Shown in pieces: positions 1 through 15,700 of a stretch of 64,000 nucleotides of DNA. The translations under genes and the position numbers were made by a program. A model generated the notes under the pieces. It saw only the letters and a program-made list of their open reading frames with translations, ran no database searches and had not been told where the DNA came from. Each line of letters starts with the position of its first letter. Position 1 is the first letter of the stretch. The DNA is from Owenia fusiformis (Eukaryota > Annelida > Polychaeta > Sabellida > Oweniidae): assembly GCA_903813345.2 (NCBI GenBank), contig CAIIXF020000008.1, forward strand, positions 25,716,822 to 25,780,821. Direction: 5' to 3'.

Positions 1-490
1 GGATCAACTAAAATTTATTTATCAAGGACTGAAGTCAATTCAAAATTGTTTCACTATTTGTGTGTAATCTACAAAATGACAGGTCCCCAGTGACTTTAAC
101 AACATGGTATTGTATATCATAGGCAGTGGCACAACAGTGCTTTAGGTTTCAACATTAGCTCATGTGGTGGTATTTGTCAACAGTACAACAGGCACTTCAC
201 ACACGAATAACAATTTAGATCAATTTTAACTGTGATAGAAAATACTGAACTTTGACTAGCTGTTCATTTGGATATCATTAAACAGTAGAACAACTATTGG
301 TTTTAAATTCTTCATATCTGAAGTTCTCTAAAGTGGTTAAACCATTTGAGGAAGATCTATGATTAGCTTTAAAACAATAAACATCAATGGAGTATGGTTA
401 AAACTTGAGGAACAAAGTGGTAAAATCAGTGCAGTTCTTTCAGAGATGGATTAACAGCTGACAAGTTAGTCGCAATATCCAAGTGACAGA
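1..490 (+). other. 5' flank / probable 5' UTR and promoter region of the receptor gene
   Basis: This stretch lies directly upstream of the initiator ATG of the receptor. No coding sequence is visible. The transcription start and any core promoter element cannot be fixed from sequence alone; I see no convincing TATA box at a sensible distance. Further upstream untranslated exons could lie outside the window. Confidence 0.4.
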
Positions 491-720
491 ATGAAGAATA
501 TATTACTATGGATATCTATAGAAGTGTTTATACTTCAGGTGACAATAGCTGTAAAAGAGGAGAGTCAACCTATTATGATTGAACAGTGGGGGCCAATCCA
601 AACAGAATGCTCCATCTTTGGTTGCAGTTGTAACTTTGAAGCACCAGAAACAAGGGTGTCCTGCTGGTCAAGCAATATCACAAGCATTCCTGATGATCTG
701 CCACATAATACTACTCAATT
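491..720 (+). CDS. Receptor exon 1: signal peptide and LRRNT cap
   Basis: The exon encodes 76 full codons and two bases of a Leu codon, then GTAAGT at 721. Residues 1-20 are hydrophobic and fit a secretory signal. Cys 40, 45, 47 and 58 give the C-x4-C-x-C-x10-C pattern of an LRR N-terminal cap, close to that of TSHR. NIT and NTT sequons follow at residues 62 and 73. The ATG at 491 is chosen because it begins the signal peptide. The exon ends at the same point in the protein as vertebrate GPHR exon 1. Confidence 0.92.
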
Positions 721-3700
721 GTAAGTTACACTTTTTTGCACTGACATCAGATTTACAATAAATTATTGTTTTCTAAAAATAGTTTTTTCAAGTTATACAG
801 TATTTTGAGGATTAGTCATATTTTCATATCCTGTTCTTAAAGTTTTTGTAAATCCCCTTCTGCCAACTTGTCAAAATTAATTATTCAAAGAAATTTTTGT
901 ATCAGTATTACAGAAGATAATCTGTTAGTCATGCCTTGAATATTGCGAGTGTATAATTCATATCAAACATTTTGAAAGTTGGTTTGACTGTTGTGCTTTG
1001 CCCATGCGAAATTGTAGGATTATGTCATAACTGATGGTGCCCATAACATCTCTCTGTTTTTAAAAAATGACAAGAAATGAGTTGACACAGTATTAGTCTC
1101 AGGGCTGTCAACTTGGGACCACCTAATATGAGTGACTTACAAATGTTGGACACCGAAGTCCAAATCTGAACACTTTTGTCCAAATTTTGAACACCTTTGG
1201 CCAACTTTTAAACACCTTTGGCCAAAGTTTGAGCACCTTTGCTACGCTCGCGATGTCGTCAACGGGGGGGGGGGGGGGGGGGTAGGTACGAAAATTTCCA
1301 ATGAACATGCGTGACATATACGGGATTCGCATGACAAATCCGAACAAATTGCGTTCGTTTTTTTCCGACGTTCGTATTTTTACCGTATCATTAACATATT
1401 TTGAAAAAATTTTTACAGAAACATATTTGCGTGACAATTACCAGGTAAAATGCGTATTTGCGTGACATTTTGTGTCACGCAAAAAAAACTGGCGTGACTT
1501 CAAATTCTTCAGCAAATGCGTGACAAATACGCAAATTGCGGGACAGTTGACAGGCCTGTAGTCTTATTAGTTAGTCTTATTATAAATAAATACCCCTACC
1601 CTTTCAATACTTTGCCAATACATTGATTTTGCTCAGGATTTATCTAAACCAAATATACTTGGCTCTGACACTTAGGGAAAAATATCCCACATATCCCATA
1701 TGATAGTTCAAAGTTTGAAAGCCCATGTTTTAAGTGATACACAGAGGTCTGGGAAAACACACATTGTTATAGTTCTAAATAGAATCATAATACCACATTG
1801 TGGGATCCACAGCCTTTAGTTAGGTAAAGAGGGGCTCTGATAAATCAGAATGATAATACCATCTTTCATTCAAAGGACTTCATTTATTACTCAATTCAGA
1901 AATGGAAAGAAGTGAAATACCCTTGGACCAATATGTCATAATACTGAATTTACCAGGTATCCAATAATTTGTTCTTGCTTCATACATGTATAATTTACTA
2001 GGCACTTAGGGTATATACCATTCACAGGTGTGTTTCTAAATTAAACAATTACGATTATAAAACAAACACTTAGCAATGGTTTCTTAGGCAGTTGTACATT
2101 TAAATCATAACAACAGTAAAATAGACGGAGAGTAATAATCCATATGTAAATGAAACTTATGCAAGTTTGAATGAAATCATAAATGCAAGGTATAGAACTA
2201 TATAATTTAGTGTTCAGTAGCATGCATTATTATTGTACTATGATAACAAAAATGATATAAGTTGTTTATTTTCAATGATTGTGCTTCGGTTTGGGTTAAT
2301 CCAGTCCTACTAGATACACAATTTATATCTTGAGAGGAAGCAAACATTTACAGAGGACCACAGAGGTCACAATTGAACTTGAAGAATTTCAGTTTGTTTA
2401 ATTTGAATAGTTAAACATTTGAAGACAGTGTAACTTAAAATGCTCATGAATTTTTCTTTGGTGACCTTATATATCAATTTCTTGCACCTATTTTGGAAAG
2501 TTCAAATGTAGGTTTAACTTGAAGAATTTTATACTTTTACTTGTTCTGTGGAACCAGGATCTTTACTAGATTTCACTAAAGGGTGACCCATGATAGGAAA
2601 TAGAGCTCTCAGTGAGCTTCCTGCATTCACTGCTGAACCTTATGCCAGGCTATACAATTTCACTTCCTAAATGTATTCACATGTAATATTACTCATAGCT
2701 TCTCTTTTCACCCAAATAAATCATACCCCTACTAGCTTAACACAGAGCACAAAAGGACCAAACACAAGGGAGATCACCCAGTGCATTTGTATAAATAGAA
2801 TGAAGTGTGGAAGCATTTTATCTAATTTTAAATCAACGAAAAGTTGATATTGTGTGGGTTTTGTTTATTTAAAGTTGCATCAATTTATATCTCTCCAATT
2901 TTTATTCAGATTTTTTGAATATATGGTTGTTCAATTTTTGTTTAATATGACTGAGAAGCTGAATGCCTGTATATCATAAATTAAGCTTCTAAATCTACAA
3001 GGGAGTGTTGCATTTATTTTTATTATAGCAATTCAATAATAATTAACCTTTTGTAAAACTATGTATGTATGTGTCATTGTGTCTTGTTGGCTATTTTTTC
3101 TCTAGCCTATGAATAATTGTTTCTGTTTCAAAACAGAAGTGTTAATTCCTAGAAGCATGGCCTTTTGTTTGCTTAAATTTAGAATCGATTTTTAAAACAC
3201 AAACATGTTTTTCTGCATTGTAAGTACTAATGTACTTTTAAATCCTGCTTTGAAGTTGTATCAGCTACCAGTATTAATGCTTTCATTTACATACTCTCAG
3301 AAATTTGAAATGGGGGCAACTTGAACCAAAACACAATCTAAATTACCTGTCTGATTGAAACAATTTATCAACTTGTTTGGCAAAAAATAATTTAAAACAG
3401 GAACATGAAATCCAATTAGATATCACATAGCCATGACCTGTTAACATTTTAGACATCAAAAGAAAACGAGACTTATTTTTCATCTACTGTGTAATTTTGT
3501 CTTTCTTGAAAGCTATTAGGTATTATTGCATCATTAACTTAATTGTTTGGAATATCACTTTATTTAAATGGACAGAGCGAAGAATATATTTATAGGGCGA
3601 TATACTCAAATGCAACACTGTTGGCAACTTTGAAAGGTTAAGGTTATGGGACCTTAGCAGTGTAAGGGTCTTATATGTAAGGCAAGCTGCTCTGAGGAGG

Positions 3701-6700
3701 GCTATATTTAGAACTTTATATCAAACAACATAATAATCTTACTAACTATCAGCCTACTTGAAATGACCAATTAAGTGTATTAAAAATAACTAATGAGATT
3801 TTTATTCACACGTTTATTTAAGACTAAAATTAAGTCCTCATTCAAAGTCAAAATAACACTTTTATAGTTTGAGAGGTTATGGTATCAGTGATCTTGAGAT
3901 GTTTCCTTATCAGTTTTCAATTAAACTTGTTGTTTTATATGTTTTGTAAACTGACAGCTTGGTACTTGATTAATCTTGAAGTTCAGAAGTTGTTGCAACA
4001 TGAACCGTCCCAAAATATTTGGTTAGGAATTTGCTAAATTGACAAAATTTACAACATGATTGTAATACATCTCTATAAATCGGTATAAGATTTGTGTTTG
4101 GGATTTGTGTCAGAAGTTTGTGGTGGTGAATGCAGACATTGGATTGGAGTCTTCAATAAATGACATCAATTATGTTTAAAATGGTCTTGGTGTTTAGATC
4201 TGTACTTTCAGCATTTTTGTTCAAAATAGGTATGTTGATATGTAAACCCCAACCATGTTCTACTGTTACATGGCCTTACAGGTGTGCAGCCAGCTTTCAG
4301 TCAGGGTGGTGCGATCGCCAAAATAATTTTTTCAGTCAGGTTGTGACATAAGCAACCCCAAAAAAAGATTTGTTTTGAATTTTACAAAAATTGATGCAAC
4401 TTCTTTAAAATGAGCTAGAAGCTTCAATAAAAAGCATTTTAAAGCTCTTATTCTATCTACTGGTTGTATTTTTATGGTTATGTGGGGTTATCGTTGTGTT
4501 ACATGGTCTTAAATGATTGGTATTGTTATGTTACATGGCCTTGTATGATTGGCATCATTATGTTACTTGGCCTTGTGTGATTGGCATCATTGTGTTACAT
4601 GGCCTTGTGTGATTGGCATTGTTGTGTTACGTGGCCTTGTGTGATTGGCATCATTGTGTTACATGGCCTTGTGTGATTTGCATCGTTGTGTTACATGGCC
4701 TTGTGTGATTGGCATCATTGTGTTACATGGCCTTGTGTGATTGGCATTGTTGTGTTACGTGGCCTTGTGTGATTGGCATCATTGTGTTACATGGCCTTGT
4801 GTGATTGGCATCATTGTGTTACATGGCCTTGTGTGATTGGCATCATTATGTTATGTGGCCTTGTGTGATTGGCATCATTGTATTACCTGGCCTTGTGTGA
4901 TTGGCATCATTGTATTACCTGGCCTTGTGTGATTGGCATCGTTGTGTTACATGGTCTTGTGTGATTGGCATTGTTGTGTTACGTGGCCTTGTGTGATTGG
5001 CATCATTGTGTTACATGGTCTTGTGTGATTGGCATCATTGTGTTACATGGTCTTGTGTGATTGGCATTGTTGTGTTACGTGGCCTTGTGTGATTGGCATC
5101 ATTGTGTTACATGGCCTTGTGTGATTTGCATCGTTGTGTTACATGGCCATGTGTGATTGGCATCATTGTGTTACATGGCCTTGTTGGATTGGCATCATTG
5201 AATTGTGTTACATGTACATGGCCTTGTGTGATTGGTATCATTGTGTTACATGGCCTTGTGTGATTGGCATCATTGTGTTACATGGCCTTGTGTGATTGGC
5301 ATCATTGTGTTACATGGCCTTGTGTGATTGGCATCATTGTGTTACATGGCCTTGTGTGATTGGCATTGTTGTGTTACGTGGCCTTGTGTGATTGGCATCA
5401 TTGTGTTACATGGCCTTGTGTGATTGGCATAGTTGGATTGTGTTACATGTACATGGCCTTGTGTGATTGGTATCATTGTGTTACATGGCCTTGTGTGATT
5501 GGCATCATTATGTTACATGGCCTTGTGTGATTGGCATCATTGTGTTACATGGCCTTGTGTGATTGGTATCATTGTGTTACATGGCCTTGTTTGATTGGTA
5601 TCGTTATGTTACATGGCCTTGTTTGATTGGTATCGTTGTGTTACATGGTTCATTAGATTGACATTGTTTTATTATATCAATTTATGTTTGGCATTGCTAT
5701 GATTCATTGGTTTATATGTTTGGCATTGTTATATCACATTACTTTATATGATTGACATTATTGTGCTACTTGGATTTATATGATAGGCATTGTTAAGCCA
5801 TCTTGATCCATCAAGGTATTTCATATGACTGAAGGAATACACTGGTTTAACAGTAGGTTGTTATGCCATGAAGTTTATTTTTGTGCTTCATTCCCTGCCA
5901 TGGTTCCACTTTTGTGTTACATCATCATTATTGTTGCTGTTGTTTTGCATAACTTGTCATGAATGAACATTTTGTGTTTTATACCTGGTTATGACATGCT
6001 ATCTGATGGAACTGCTTGTTCATCTTGAATATTTAATGTTATAGTATATCTCAAGAGAAAAATATGTCTCAGTTTAATATTGAGAGAAGATAAGTTATAA
6101 ATAGACATTGACATTATTGTCTAAGGATATAGCTAATTAAAATCTATAGTACCACAACTGCTCAAAACCATGTTATTTCTCTTAATATTCATTGAGGATG
6201 CCAAGTAAAAGGTACTCAAATGTGGGGCATTAATCAAGGTTTATGCTCTTCAAGCCTCTAAGCTAACAGGATTACAAACCATCTGTGGTACTTCATCCAA
6301 CTGATCCCATTCCTAGGTAAACACAGCAGAATTTTAATAAACACAGACATTTCTGTTTTGAAACACACCTATTTTCTTAATGAGTTATCCTGACTCTGTT
6401 CAAATCCATTGGGGCATTTACGTAACTAGTTCCAAACGTGTGCCTCTTGTAAGTTGTAATTCAACCTACCTAGTTTAATTACATCATCAACTGATAACCT
6501 AAAATGTGTTATTCAAAAGAAATTTGAGTTATCACATTATCTGGTCGTAATGTAATGCTCGACTTGCTTGACCAGATAAATCACTTAATAAAACAATACC
6601 ATTGCTTGACGATGTAAATCGCTTAATGAAACAATACCTTGCTTGACCATGTAAATCACTTAATTAAACAATACCTTGCTTGACCATGTGAATCACTTAT

Positions 6701-9700
6701 TAATGAAACAATACCTTGCTTGACCATGTAAATCACCAAATGAAACAATACCTTGCTTGACCATGTAAATCGCTTAATGAAACAATACCTTGCTTGACCA
6801 TGTAAATCACTTAATTAAACAATACCTTGCTTGACCATGTGAATCACTTATTAATGAAACAATACCTTGCTTGACCATGTAAATCACCAAATGAAACAAT
6901 ACCTTGCTTGACCATGTAAATCACTTAATTAAACAATACCTTGCTTGACCATGTAAATCACTTAATTAAACAATACCTTGCTTGACCATGTGGATCACTT
7001 ATTAATGAAACAATACCATTGCTTGACCATGTAAATCACTTAATGAAACAATACCATTGCTTGACCATGTAAATCACCAAATGAAACAATACCTTTGCTT
7101 GACCATCTAAATCGCTTAATGAAACAATACCATTGTTTGACCATGTAAAACTCTTAATGAAACAATACCTTGCTTGACCATGTAAATCACTTAATTTAAC
7201 AATACCTTGCTTGACCATGTGAATCACTTATTAATGAAACAATACCTTGCTTGACCATGTAAATCACTAAATGAAACAATACCTTGCTTGACCATGTAAA
7301 TCACTTATTAATGAAACAATACCTTGCTTGATCATGGAAATCACTTATTTATGAAACAATACCTTGCTTGACCATGTAAATCACTTATTAATGAAACAAT
7401 CCCTTGCTTAACCAGGTATCACTTTACTAAACAAGAGCATTGGTTGGTCATATAAATCACCATCTTGGATTACAAAGGTATGAAGAAAATCCCAACTGGT
7501 AAGCGAGTATGATGATAAATCACTAAATGAAACAATACCCTACTTGACCGCTAAAAGAATTACATAGCAAGAGTAATTAGGAGTAAATAACTGAATGCAC
7601 ATGTATATTAAATCTGCAAATGAGTACTGTACATTGGTATGTTGAGGTCTGAGAATTGCCACACAATTACTTGTCAATCTCCTTTATGTAATTGCACATT
7701 ATATCAGGAATTTACCCAATTTGGATTTTTAATGTTGTGCTGCATCCTTTCTGGTTCTATTAGATCTTCAGCATATTCACAGAGTTCCTTCTAATTTAAA
7801 TTCTTGAGCTGTGGCTACACTGGATAATGTTAATGTCTTTTTTATGGTTCACATTTTCTCAAGATTCATCTACATTGGTATTTTTATATTCATGAATACA
7901 TACCAAGACAAGTACAGTCAAAACAACTCATTCTGATGAAAATTATAGAATTATTGAGTTTGTAAATTCAACTTTACTTATAATAGTCTTTATGTCACCA
8001 CCACAAATTTATGTTCAGTGGTGGTGTTTGGTGTCAATAAAAAATGGTAGGTGGTGACATTTCACATATTAATGTCTTGTTTTTGTTTTGAACTATATAC
8101 ATGGACATTAGGGGTCCCACGATACATTATGAAACGATACGATATGTATCTCGATACCCAGGTCACGATACGAGCAACGATACGATACATAATAGTGTAG
8201 TTGAACCGGGGGAGGGGGGGGGTGCAAAACTGACGTAGCTGAGGTCGAGTTGAAAGTCTATCACTTGCTGTGACATTTGATTAAGATGCAGCATAAAAAC
8301 TATTGTCAAGTATCAAGCCAACCTGCTGTATAGTAGCCAGCTATGCATATTTTGCAATATTTTTTGAAGTCCGGCTGTGCTTTACCTTGACTGAGGAATG
8401 TTACAAAGTACTATGTAATAGATTTTCTATTACATTATTATCTATTATATTTCTATTCTATTTTCTACCCATGTTTGATATTTACACGGCCATAATTCTA
8501 TCAATTGTTTTTAAAAATTTCAAAAAGTTTCAATTTCTAAACTCCGGTCAACATTAATACTCCGAACGTAAATATTGTTCGGTTTTTTATTAGAGTTATC
8601 AATATTAGTAGGCAATTTTTTAACGCGGCGTTCTATCAAATAAAAAGTTCAAAGATTATATTTATTCATACTAAATTGTCAAAAAGTATATAGAATAATT
8701 ATAAAACAAAGTATGTTGATATACGAAGACATAGAAGACAGTGTCTTCAAGACACGAGTTATTTGTTCGCATTTTGACTGTCAATCCGCTAAGCATTCTG
8801 TTCGCATTTATACACCATTTTGGGCGTGTCATGTCCAGCGAGAAACCAAACAAAAAATATAAGAACAATTTCTCAAAAAAGTCAAATATTCAGTAGATTT
8901 CGGCAAAATATGATGGATTTCAGGTATGTTAATAATATTTTTGGTGTATCGATATTTGAGTCTTCGTATCGATACGCTCGTATCGTCACCAAACGAGCCG
9001 ATGCATCGATATATCGATGAATCGCGGGACCCCTAATGGACATTACAGTATCTTTACCTTGGTCCTTTGCTTTTTCCAATGCAACTCTTGAAACAGCATG
9101 TTGTATCAGTATCCCTTTCTTATCTGCTCAACTTGTGTAACCATTTGCAGGTGGTCACATTCTGTCATATTATTGCCTTGTTTAATTTTGTGACTTATGC
9201 AATGATCATGTAACACTAAAAGTAAATCGATATAAAATAGCAATAAAAGATGGTATCTGGTCAACTCGGACCCTAGTTAACTCTAACCCTAGTCAACTTT
9301 GACCCTAGTTAACTCTGACCCTAGTTCACTCGGACCCTAGTCAACTTGGACCCTAGTTTACTCGGACCCAGTTATATTCAATATAAACCAGAGGTATTTT
9401 GCTCAGGTACCCATGAGTTCATCTTTAGTGTTACATTCACTACATTGAATATTTTCACAAATGTTTGTAGATTTTCACATTTTCAACAATGATATACATG
9501 TACTTGTTCAATTGGCATTAAAGTATCAAAGAATGTGGTGACATTTTGTTATAGGCTCTAACAACGATGTTTGGCAGTTGGTTTTTGGCCTTTTCTATAG
9601 TTGGAATTAGTCCAGTTGAGGCATGCTGATTTGTCTTAATTCTCATGTGATCGGGCTAATATAACAGTTACTTATGATACATACCGGTATGATTAGAATA

Positions 9701-12700
9701 TAAATCAAAAAAGATTTTGATAACGATGATTTCAAAATGCCATTTTCTATTTGTGTTTATGATTAGTAGTTTACAACTTAGGGTTATCTGAATTAATGAT
9801 GATAATGAAACTTAATAAAGTCAGTCAAACCTCTTGAAATTATTTAAACTGTTTGAATTATGTTTATGGTATCTACAATGTCAAATTGATTTCAATCAAT
9901 AATATTTTTGTTACAGTTAGAGTGTTTTTATTTAGGTCAGTTTGACTCATTATTTACAATCGCAACAACTTGGCAGTTCATTTCCTCTCTCACTGGATAC
10001 TATAGATAACTGGTGGGTTTTTAATTAGCAATTAATTGGTTTTAAGCAAAAGCATTCATTTTGTGTCAAAATAGTCACTAATCTATTATTCCACATTTGC
10101 GATGACATTAATGGTATAATTTAGCTGCAAATGAAATAATAGGCCTTCAAAGTGGGGGTAATTGAGAAATATTTGTATAAAGCATTGTTTATCATCTACA
10201 TTTACGTCATTCCAGCAATGCATTGAGAGGACAAACAAATCTATTCCCTTAAAGATATTTCTAAAATCATGAAATCTTTCCAGTTTCTTTTTAAAACAGT
10301 GAAAGCTGTAAAGATTATTTTATATTTCTTTTAAGTAATTTGAAACAAGTTAGTAAATCTCCTTTGTTAATTTACTTAATTATCGTCTTTTCTATTTATT
10401 CACATATCATTTATAAAAGCGAAACATATTGTAAAGGTTTGTAAGAGGTTGTTGAGTATAGGACTACTTAAAGTGATACTCAAACATATTTCCTCTGCTT
10501 GACTGCATTGATATATACTGGTATATATGTTAAAGGTATGTTCATTTTCAGCCTGGATCCTGATTTTCCAAACTCTCTCTACTGTTTGAAAGACACAATC
10601 AGATTCACCAATCCCTCTTTATTGCTTGCAAGACACATTCATATTCTGTTGCAACAATGAGCCTAAAAATGAGTCTAAAATACAAGATAACCTCCCAATA
10701 CAAATCTCAAATTATGAGTGTATTGAATTATCAAATGTTGGATATCATGTTTTGATCAGTGATTCTCAAAAAGGGGAATGACCGCTTGAATATGCCAACA
10801 TGGTAAAAAGTCAGGAAACGGTGTGGTCAATTAGAGACAGGTACAAATGCCTATTTCCTATTACTACACTTATTTGTGCATTAAGTGAAAGGGATTCTGT
10901 TAAAAACACTTAATTTCATTGGAAGTCATTCCTGCGTATCTTTAATGTGAGTGATAATACTGATAGAATGCGTATTTTATAAGATTAGTCTCATTTATTT
11001 ACTATATTATTCTTAACAATTTTTATTTTTTGAGGTAGCTTTGCCAATATAATATTTTTGAGTTTTTCTTAAGATAGTTTTTCAAATTGTTATTTTTGAT
11101 TTTAAGTAATCCAGTGAACCAACTGTATAACACTTTGAACTGATTAGCTTTTGGGCATGTTGGTTAAATTTTGATATGGCAATTTTTGATTTTTAGGTGT
11201 AATATTGTGGGCCTGATTTTCTAGTATAAAAGAAAGGTGGCTTTCTTTATTTGTTTGCTTTTTGTTTGAGTTAAAAATGAGATATACCAAGAGGCTTTAA
11301 GAGATTGAGATTGGCAACGTATTAAACTTAATACATCACAGAGCTGTCTGCCATCTGTCTTTGCCAATTTAGATTGATTCCTTGATACCACCTCAAGTTC
11401 AAAGTTCCACATTACATAATAATGGGGGAACCATGGCAACCATTCTGATTCTCATCATATCTCTCTCTCTGTGATAGAGAATGGTAAACCATGACATCTC
11501 AATTCTCTTCAGCCACAAGATCGGAAAGATGTGATGAGTATCAGAATGCTTAAGATGTACATTGTACATATTTAGACAATTATGTATCGGGGGGGGGGTG
11601 GTCAGAATGCAGAAATAGCATTTAACAGGAAGCCAATACAAAGAAATAAAATGTGCATGCATCAATTAAAAGATAAAGGTGTTCTCGTTCAAATGATGTT
11701 TATACTTCATATTATAATGCTCAGTACAGGTAGAGTCATTGATTGGACCTTGGAGTTTACTCAAATTGTATATTGTGGCATCTGTGACAGCGTGCACAAT
11801 ACATGTAGGTCCCTGGTATTTTTAAGATCTTTGCACACATGGGAGTTGGGGTGTGCATTGTTGAGGTGTTGCTATAGTAAGACCTATAACTGTCTATTTG
11901 TAAGAAATTCTCTAAGATTTGTTCAAAGAATAAGTGAGTTATGTTATTTTGATAGTTATTTATATAATATTGCATCAAGTCTCTGATTGCAATGGCATAT
12001 GTCTGAAAATTTCTCTCCAAGGACTTGACATCTGCAAGGTTTTCCTGAATGACATGAGATCTGAAAAATTCTCAGAATTAGTTTGACATAGACAAATATC
12101 TTGGAGAACTTGACATTTGAAACATTCTTTTAAATGAAAAGACATCCATAATATTCTCTTCAATAACATGGCATCCAATGCAAAATTGAATGTATCATGT
12201 TCATAAAAGTTGAATAGATCCCATAAAATGGTTTTCTTTATAAATTCTGTATATTGTGATTAGCATGGAGGGCTGTATTAATACTTCTTTTCTTGGATAA
12301 CATCAGGTGAATGATTGCTTTTTAATGAAAGGAAGACACATTCCTGAAATCTGAGCTGCTTCTGTAATTCCAAAATACCAAGATAGAAATGTTAGAATAT
12401 TTCCATTCCTGATTCATAATAGGAAGGATGTCAATATTTTAAATGCAATGAAAGATTTGATTTTGATAAACAACTGTAGTTAATGTGGGTGGATGCCATC
12501 TAAATGGGACATTTATCTTAATAGTATTTATACATTTCATACAATTGGATATACTTACTACTACATTTGTATATTTCTGCCAATAGCACCTCCCTTTTGT
12601 TCATCTGAGTTGTTATGCAGCTTGGGGTTTGGTTCAATAAATGTGGGTACTTTAAATACCCTTTACTTATTAATGTGTAAACATGCATTATATTCCACAT

Positions 12701-15700
12701 GTTAAGCTGATGTAAACACATAAAGTAACATTCATTGAACTGCTATTTAAAATGCCATTTGACATTATCACAAAAATCAAATATCTGAGATCATTGTTTT
12801 AAATGCATTTTGTTTTAAAAAATATATGAATAATGAATGTCTTAATTTGTAATTTCTCATTTTGCTTTAATTGACACTCAATTTTTTTTAGAATGTAAGG
12901 TTGTTTTTATATGGAAATGTTCAATGAAATATTGCAAAGAAACATTAGTCGATAGGTGCTCTCTTGGGTGTCCTAGTTGCTGTCCACATCCTTTAGGATT
13001 TATCTAATTTATCACAGGAGTTTCCATTGTCAGTATAACCATAAAGAAGATTTAATAGCTGTTACTATCATATTAATAATTTTCCTCGGAAATAGCTTTA
13101 GATTTCATTTTCTTTTTCATGATGAAATGTGGAAGTTTATATTATGCTTCAATTTGCTAATTCATCCATTCTCCTTCGATAAGGCAAGTGTTTAGTTTAT
13201 TCCATGTTTTATCATCATCCATTTAAATTAAAACCATACCTAAAATATCTGCTATCAATCACCTGTAGGCAAGCTAAGTAAGATTTATCATTCTTATATG
13301 GTGCCTCGTTCTTTGATCTTTTTTAAGATCAATTCTATGGAATATCTTCAAGAATACTATCTGTACATGTATTTTTGGATTGTTGCAGTCAAATGCATGG
13401 CCCTAAGAAACGCTTTATGAAATGATCTTTTCATCTTGTTATTGTGATTTTTGTGATCAGACTGGAGATTGGAAGGTGACAATATATTTTTTGTTTATAT
13501 TTCAAAAGAATTCAGCTTCTGATTTTCATTCTTTTTCGAGAGATCTAAATAAGAAATGACAAAACAACTATGCAATTAACTTGCAAACTGTAGCTTTATA
13601 TTAGCTCCAAAAACAAAATAATTAGTGACATATTAGACAAAGAAATAAGGATATTTTACAAGACAATATACATTTCTTTAATTAATCCCTTCTATTCTTG
13701 ATGTTCTGTCTCTCTGTTTAAAAAATGTCACATTCACCTAGAATTTCAATAAAAGTAAGAAGTTATGAATGACATAATACTGGGGGAGGGAGGGGTGAAC
13801 TATGGGACTATAATTAAAATGTTATACTATGTTTTTTATTAAATATACAATGTACAGTGAAGAAATGTCGAAAAGGGATATTTTGAAATCTACTTTAAGG
13901 GAATAAGTGTTACATTTGCATCTCTCAATGCTGGACCAATTAAATGTTTAGTAAATCCTGAGTCTTTGACGGGCGACATCATTCAACCAGTTAACAAATT
14001 GTTTAAAACAGCACTCACAGACATGAATGGACTGTATAATTAAGTTTATTATTGATTTGGAAGGATTTACTTTTTCTTAATCCTTCTCTCTCTGTTAAAT
14101 GTCAATACAATTGCGCAAAAGACTTGTGTTGGAAATAATTATCGGCTACCATAAGTGGACATAAGTGTGTTTTATTGGGATTGATACCTTGTCTTGTCAT
14201 CAAAGATTTTTTAGATTGATGATGAACTTAGCTTATTAAGGCTTATTATTTGATCCAGATTCATTATCATATCACTTAAACATTAGTGACTGCCATATTT
14301 ACTTTTCTCAAAAAAATAATGTTCAAAAACTACCCATCTCAGCAAAAAATCATTATCATTATAATGATTTCTGAAAAGCATTTTCAATGTTTTAAAACAA
14401 ATAGTGTTTTAACTCTGCTTACCCATTTGATTAGAACCTTTGCATTCATTTGACTCGTTTCGTCTAGACTCTGCGTACAGGGTAATTTGATTCATCCCCT
14501 TTTCAGTAGTTTTGTTAGGCTTTACTTATAGGCTCTGGGTATTAAGGTATAGGATCATAGACTATTTATATCAGAGGTGTAACCAGCTTTCAGACAGGGG
14601 GGGATCAGATCGCCAAAAGGTTTTGGTTTTCAGTCAGGGGGTGCAATTTTGCCATAAACAAGCCAAAAATAAGATTTGTTCTGAATTTTACAAAAATTGA
14701 TGCATCTTTCTTCAGAATTGAGCTAGAATCTTCAAATAAAAAGCATAAAGCTCTCTTCTATCTCATGGTTTTACTTTTATTGGTTATGGGGGGGGGGGTT
14801 GTGATCGCACCCATCACATCCCCCCTGGCTACGCCTATGTATATGATGTACAGTGGTTAGTTTCACAAAGATTTTGGATTAAGTTGTTCAGTAGGGAGGG
14901 ACATCTTCACCCAGTGCTGTATAGAATTAGAGTTTGTCTCCAAATACATCTTCACACATGTTGCAGTATGCCAGCCTCTGGATAAATGGCAATTGGATAT
15001 GAAGGAGAAATTGAATTAAATGTCTTCAGGGTGGTCTCAAAATCACATTTCATAATCATGATTAATATTATAGAAATAAATGTGGTCTATGAAGATAAAT
15101 TCTGCAAGTGTTTGATACATTGATTAGAAATAAGAGGTTTGTTTTTGGTTATGATTTGTAGAAATTAGTATTTATTGCATGTGGCCTAAGGCTAATGAAT
15201 TGAAAGATATTGGTTATTTGTTAATCCAATTTAAAATAGGAAAATGGAAACTAGAAGCCAGCATCAAAACATTATCAAAATCTGAAATTAAGAATCTCAA
15301 TTGTAGAGAAATGAAAAAAATCATATACTTCATTCAGAATTTTCAGAGAAATAGTGTTGGCTCAGTGATATGGGAAGATATCACCCTGTGTTAAGGATGT
15401 GTCATCGGCAAATATGGAAGCTGTGGCCAATGTGGTAGACAAACCACTATGGGCTTGGGGGATACATCTGCACTCAAAACAGTTTTAAAAATAAAAACTG
15501 ATATTTTTAGATTGTGGTCTAAAACCATAAATCCTGATTTATTGGTTTAATTTACATTAAACAATGTCATTTTTGTTGTTACATTTTATTATAGTGCTTG
15601 ACATCTTCACACCCCCACACTATGAACATATCCAAATACATCTTACTTAAAGTATTCCTCTTAGTAGCCTTATGTTCGTATGTTAATTGGTATGTTTAAC

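Noticed and set aside
11582-11986. 134-codon ORF in intron 1
   Set aside because: It begins in a poly-G run, has overlapping ORFs on the other strand and no recognisable domain or splice context.
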